Source: Prunus persica (Eukaryota > Streptophyta > Magnoliopsida > Rosales > Rosaceae). From it: 64,000 bases of DNA. The position numbers and the translations under genes were made by a program. The DNA is taken from NCBI RefSeq assembly GCF_000346465.2, contig NC_034012.1, forward strand, positions 14,281,119-14,345,118. The letters are read 5' to 3'. Below, piece by piece: positions 60,501 through 64,000 of this stretch; position 1 is the stretch's first letter; every line of letters begins with the position of its first letter. The notes beneath the pieces are model-generated. The model was not told the DNA's origin. It was given only the letters and a program-made list of their open reading frames with translations, and searched no databases.

Positions 60501-61080
60501 TCTGTCGGAAGCATTCTCTTGAAAATTCCCAAAAAGTAATCGAAACACAGGTTCGACATACGATACTTTATTTTTCCGTGCATTAGCTCTACAATGGCCG
60601 TGAGAACGGAAAAGCTCTCGCACCCTGGGTATAACTCTTGGTTTGCATTTTTTAACAGTTGTTCAAATTGTTCGAACTCTACACTGTCCATTGGGGTGGG
60701 CACGTCATCTTCCCCTTCCTGATTGATGTTGGTCGATGCAAATGGAAAAACATCATTTATAATATCCATGACTTGTGTTCATTAGGATCCAGAATTTCAA
60801 TATTATCCACCCTTATGGCATTTGAAGACAAAGCATTGTCTAATTGTTCCCCATGAAGGTTCCAAATGCTATATGTCTCAATCATTCCATTCCTTACTAA
60901 ATGAAATCCAACATTTTCAATTGTCTCTCACAACGTGTTGTTACACCTCCTACAAGGACAACGGATTCTAGTTGCACCAGGGTTGTGTCTACGTGCAAAC
61001 TCAATAAAATCCTCGATTCCATCCAAGTATTCATCTACGCATCTATTCGGGTTATGTATCCACCTCCTGTCACCTTATAC
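57506..61080 (-). pseudogene. TNP2-like CACTA transposase gene of element C
   Basis: Read right to left: N-terminal transposase-associated domain (about 61070-60860, NPNRCVDEYLDGIEDFIEFA, then CPCRRCNN, broken by TGA); acidic linker and YKEYETLDTCPICKESRF (60770-60230); Transposase_21 core (about 60230-59010) with GLAIDRFNPYG, where the Asp is the expected first catalytic residue, and FPYNLPPRKCMKKEYMMM and VDELKDLWTNG; LRHNLDVMHVEENVFDTLMG; DUF4218-like region (59010-58690, with frameshift and a TAG for Trp); a middle exon (58660-58376); DUF4216-like end (NINRTWYDDDPYILANMA) to the stop at 57506. In CACTA elements TNP2 is the transposase. This copy keeps all domains but has several lesions. 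Confidence 0.85.
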
Positions 61081-61340
61081 CTCCGGTAAGGGCCCTATCC
61101 CATTCGGGAATGCATAGTCATGTCACGTAATCTATGGCTACATGAGGGTTATGTATCCACCTCATGTCACCTTATGCCTCCGGTAAGGGCCCTATCCTAT
61201 TCGGGAATGCATAGTCATGTCACGTAATCTACGGCTACATGAGGGTTATGTATCCACCTCATGTCACCTTATGCCTCCGGTAAGGGCCCTATCCCATTCG
61301 GAAATGCATAGTCATGTCATGTAATCTACGGCTACATGAG
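61049..61340. repeat. Three 97-bp tandem repeats at the TNP2 5' end
   Basis: Units starting GGGTTATGTATCCACCTC begin at 61049, 61146 and 61243 and differ at only a few bases. Element B has a single copy of this sequence (10160-10325). The unit joins the end of the N-terminal coding exon to one arm of the foldback. Confidence 0.9.
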
Positions 61341-61515
61341 ATTAAATTTCAACGTGGATGAATTTCGGAAGCATCTCGATACAGTTTTTGAGGTGGCCCA
61401 AGGTATAAATACCTACGTACCACCCGAAGAACGTACAGAGATGACACCGAAATCTCCACAATCGAAACCTAATCCTATAGCCGTAGATTACGTGACATGA
61501 CTATGCATTCCCAAA
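61290..61515. repeat. Long foldback in the TNP2 leader of CACTA C
   Basis: AATGCATAGTCATGTCATGT (third tandem unit) pairs with sequence ending near 61513 that contains ACGTGACATGACTATGCATT. Inner pairs (AATTTCGG with CCGAAAT; GGTATAAAT with ATACC) extend it. Because the left arm is triplicated, three alternative hairpins are possible. Confidence 0.8.
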
Positions 61516-61989
61516 CTGTCCAAATAATGGGACAATTCAGGAATTAATTGGACCGCAGTCATGCTTTATGCATCCATGCACGAAATCCAACTAATCTCGA
61601 ACGGGAAACTAAGTGTTACTAAAAATAAAAATAAAAGTACGAAGTTAATTTTAATTAACTTTGTACATCACAACACATTGTGCTACATCACGCACAATTT
61701 AACAATATAATATAAATATAATTTCACAAAAAAAATACAAATATAACAAACTAAGTTTAACATAATGTAACTAATTTAATATTTTTAAAATATAAAACGA
61801 ATAAAATACCTTCTCAATCGTTCTCCGCCAGTCGCTAATTACAAATATCCTTAACGAGAACGAATGAATAGTGTTAGTATGAATTTACATTAATACTTTT
61901 AAACTAACGACAAAAAATACTTACCCAATGAATGTACTGAATTCCCAGCAAAGGCAGAGGCAGATTTTTATTTTATTTTTTTTTTGCAT

Positions 61990-62565
61990 TCTGCCCCTGC
62001 AAAAGTGATCCATTTTGTCGCACAAAATACATTTTCCGTCGAGCAAGTACGTGGCGAAAGCCCACGTTTGTGCGACGAAAAATTCTTTTCATCGTACAAA
62101 TTTCAGTCTCGCAAAATCAAATTTTTATCGTGCATGAACGTGCCGACATCAAAGTTTACGCGAGGACATAAAATTCCGTCGCGCAAGTTTTTGCCGCCAA
62201 AATAAAAATATCCCACGTTTTTCTTACGCGACGATCAAGCTTGTCGTCATGCTAAGTTGTCTTTTGCGACGACTTTTGTCGTTGCCCAAATGTTTGCCGC
62301 CAAAGAAAAAAACCCACTGTTTTCTGTCCAACTTTACGCGACGAAAAGGGAAACCGTCATGCAAGGTTTTCTCTCGCGACGAAATCTTTCGTCGTGCAAG
62401 TGTTTGGTGTCAAAAAAAATAAACCCGCGTTCTCTTCCTCACTTTGCGCAACGATCTTGTCTTTTATCTTACTAAGATTTCTTGTGCAACGAAACTTTTG
62501 GTCGCTCAAGTTTTCGATATTTTGCTCGACGAACGTCGTCGCGCAAATAGGAAAATGTAGTAGTA
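61990..62565. repeat. Right subterminal array and terminus of CACTA C
   Basis: Motifs TTGCGCGACGAA and TTCGTCGCGCAA up to AAATAGGAAAATGTAGTAGTA. The last base is A instead of G, a terminal mutation. Followed by the duplicated GTT. Confidence 0.85.
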
Positions 62566-63153
62566 GTTTGAGCCTAAATTCCACACGCAAGCCCAATCAA
62601 AATTGGCCCATAGCAGATACAGGAGTTTTGGGCTTTGTTTTTGATGTCAGAGACCAGATAGTTTTTGAAAGCCCAAACCCTTGTACACCAATTATCAAGG
62701 ATAAAATTCATCAACTAAAAATTAATTACCATTAAGATGGTGATTTATTTGTATACTAGCCACTTGGCACATGCTCACACCTTGGCACATGCTGTGAGCA
62801 TGTGCCAATTGGTTTTTTTTTTTCTTTTTTCTTTTAATTTTAGAATTAAGAAAATATAACATGGGTATGACCTATTATTTGATTTGTTTTTAATTTTAAT
62901 TTTTTTAATATGAAAAAATGTGAATTTACCATATTATCCTCATTTAATTAATAATTTCAATCCTTAATATTTGAATTAACAAAGGAAATTTTCTGGTATT
63001 TTGAATGTTTCACCATTCTCTGCCTTTTGCTTTATATATATATAGATTTGTATATTTTCTATTTAATTTTTGAGTGTTTTATTGTCAAATTATGTCCACA
63101 AAATGTGATCAACTAGGTTTCAAGTGTTCCTCTCCTTTAGGCGTACGTCTTCA
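62566..63153 (+). pseudogene. Promoter fragment of a fourth peptide-gene copy
   Basis: GGTGATTTATTTGTATA (to 62755) and CCACAAAATGTGATCAACTA through GCGTACGTCTTCA (63092-63153) match the promoters of copies 1 and 2 in order. They are separated by a Helitron (62756-63046) and cut at 63153 by CACTA E, before the TATA box. Any coding part would lie beyond the window. 62566-62720 holds nothing recognised. Confidence 0.7.
62756..63046 (-). mobile_element. Small non-autonomous Helitron
   Basis: On the minus strand it starts TCTATATATATATAAAGC and ends GGCTAG, inserted between A and T as Helitrons do (A|TC...CTAG|T). Just inside the 3' end is a perfect 10-bp hairpin, GGCACATGCT-GTG-AGCATGTGCC on the plus strand. 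The element interrupts the copy 4 promoter, which is continuous in copies 2 and 3. No ORF, 291 bp. Confidence 0.65.
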
Positions 63154-64000
63154 CACTAGTAAAAAAAACCCCTTGCGCGACGAAAAACTATTCGTCGCTC
63201 AAAGTCACTTTGCGCGACGAAACCCAAAACTTCGTCGCTCAAAGTCTTGCGCGACCAAATTTTGCGCGACGAAAAACAATTCGTAGCGCAAAGTCACTTC
63301 GCGCGACAAACTTTTGCGCGACGACAATACATCGTCGCTCAAAGTCTTGCGCGACCAAATTTTGCGCGACGAAAAAACATTCGTCGCGCAAAGTAACTTT
63401 GCGAGACAACAATACATCGTCGCTCAAAGTGACTTTGCGCGACGAAACAATAAACTTCGTCGCGCAAAGTCCTTATAAAAATAAAATATATTTTTTAAAA
63501 TCTTTGCATGACGTAATCCAAACATTTCGTCACCTAAACTAATTTATTTTTGTTTTTTATTTTGTATGCATAACACTTAAGAAATTAAACAGTATATATA
63601 TTTATTAAGTAGCTTTAAATTTATTATTTTAGATCGGATCGGATTTTTGTTAGAAAAATATATTATTGTTGTTCAGATTGGGTTTTTGTTAGAAAATATA
63701 TATTTTAAATTGACGATCGAATTAGTTCATTGCATTCATATAGGGTCAAGGAGTGTAGCTGTAAAAAATCATCAAAATCGGAGTTAAAATAACCGTTAAA
63801 TCGTGATTTTTCATTATAACCGTCGAAAAGTTTTGTCCCATTACTTGATCTCTGAATGTTTATTTTTTTCGATTTTTGGCGTATATGATCTCGAAGTATA
63901 AACAAACAAGTTTGACGGTTGGATCGTTGAAACTAGTTTTGGTGAATGCATATGCCATCAAAATAATATATTCACTAACAATTAAGAGTTTATTTATACG
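63154..64000. mobile_element. CACTA transposon E, left part (runs off the window)
   Basis: Starts CACTAGTAAAAAAAACCCC, a CACTA-type end different from the CACTACTACA ends of A, B and C, yet followed at once by dense TTGCGCGACGAA / TTCGTCGC(G/T)CAAA pairs (63173-63540). It inserts after CTTCA in the copy 4 promoter, so the expected duplication would be TCA. 63550-64000 is AT-rich with no gene, suggesting a non-autonomous element. Confidence 0.75.

Larger units (their letters stand above)
29260..62565 (-). mobile_element. CACTA transposon C, interrupted by Retro2 and Retro3
   Basis: The left end is CATTACTACATTTTATG at 29260; the right end is AAAATGTAGTAGTA at 62565. Both differ by one base from CACTACTACATTTTAC. 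The flanks GTT (29257-29259 and 62566-62568) are a 3-bp duplication. Without Retro2 (30956-54411) the element is about 9.8 kb. It has the full CACTA gene order on the minus strand: a TNP2-like gene (61080 to 57506), then a TNPA-like gene (54501 leftward to 29968). Both subterminal arrays carry the TTGCGCGACGAA motif. TNPA sequence on both sides of Retro2 confirms that the two flanks are one element. Confidence 0.88.

Noticed and set aside
61049..61340. CRISPR-like direct repeats
   Set aside because: The units are contiguous with no spacers, and the sequence is eukaryotic.

Overview
The window looks like nuclear DNA of a eudicot plant. It is mostly transposable elements, nested up to four levels deep, around repeated copies of one small secreted-peptide gene. 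Plant origin is shown by CACTA (En/Spm) transposons with TNP2- and TNPA-type genes, Athila and Tat Ty3 retrotransposons with tRNA-Asp primer sites, Cassandra TRIMs carrying 5S rRNA-like promoters, and short-intron genes with TATAAAT boxes. A rosaceous species is my guess, with low confidence. I see no tRNA, rRNA or bacterial-type genes.

Layout. 1-1246 is the right end of CACTA element A, with the end of a TNPA-like gene. 1247-6456 is host DNA with direct repeats, peptide gene copy 1 (2493-2848), a Cassandra LTR (4289) and the promoter of copy 2. CACTA element B (6457-23065, target duplication CAC) sits in the 5' leader of copy 2. It carries an internally deleted TNP2-like gene and is interrupted by an Athila-type retrotransposon, Retro1 (11320-22738, duplication GTCGT). 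Copy 2 (23066-23525) is a pseudogene. Then come a hairpin-ended MITE (23697), a SIRE-like solo LTR (24429-25560, duplication CAAGA), an inverted Cassandra (25656-25994), a Tat-type LTR scrap and a host duplication. Copy 3 (28140-28752) looks intact.

29260-62565 is one CACTA element, C (duplication GTT). It is about 9.8 kb of its own DNA split by Athila-type Retro2 (30956-54411). Retro2 is split inside its integrase by Tat-type Retro3 (36932-50196, duplication TTAAT, LTRs differing at five of 506 positions). Retro3 carries a spliced-looking antisense gene after pol. To the right, element C holds a TNPA-like N-terminal exon, internal copies of its terminal motif and a damaged TNP2-like gene. 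The last 1.4 kb holds a promoter fragment of a fourth peptide-gene copy, invaded by a small Helitron (62756-63046) and by CACTA element E (63154 onward), which has a different terminus but the same subterminal motif.

How it works together. Every transposon gene I can read is broken by stops, frameshifts or deletions, so movement would need enzymes from elsewhere. The only apparently functional coding units are peptide copies 1 and 3. Each has a signal peptide, one intron and a conserved C-terminal segment with a variable middle. Four CACTA insertions lie in or near this gene family, and they probably shape its expression and copy number.
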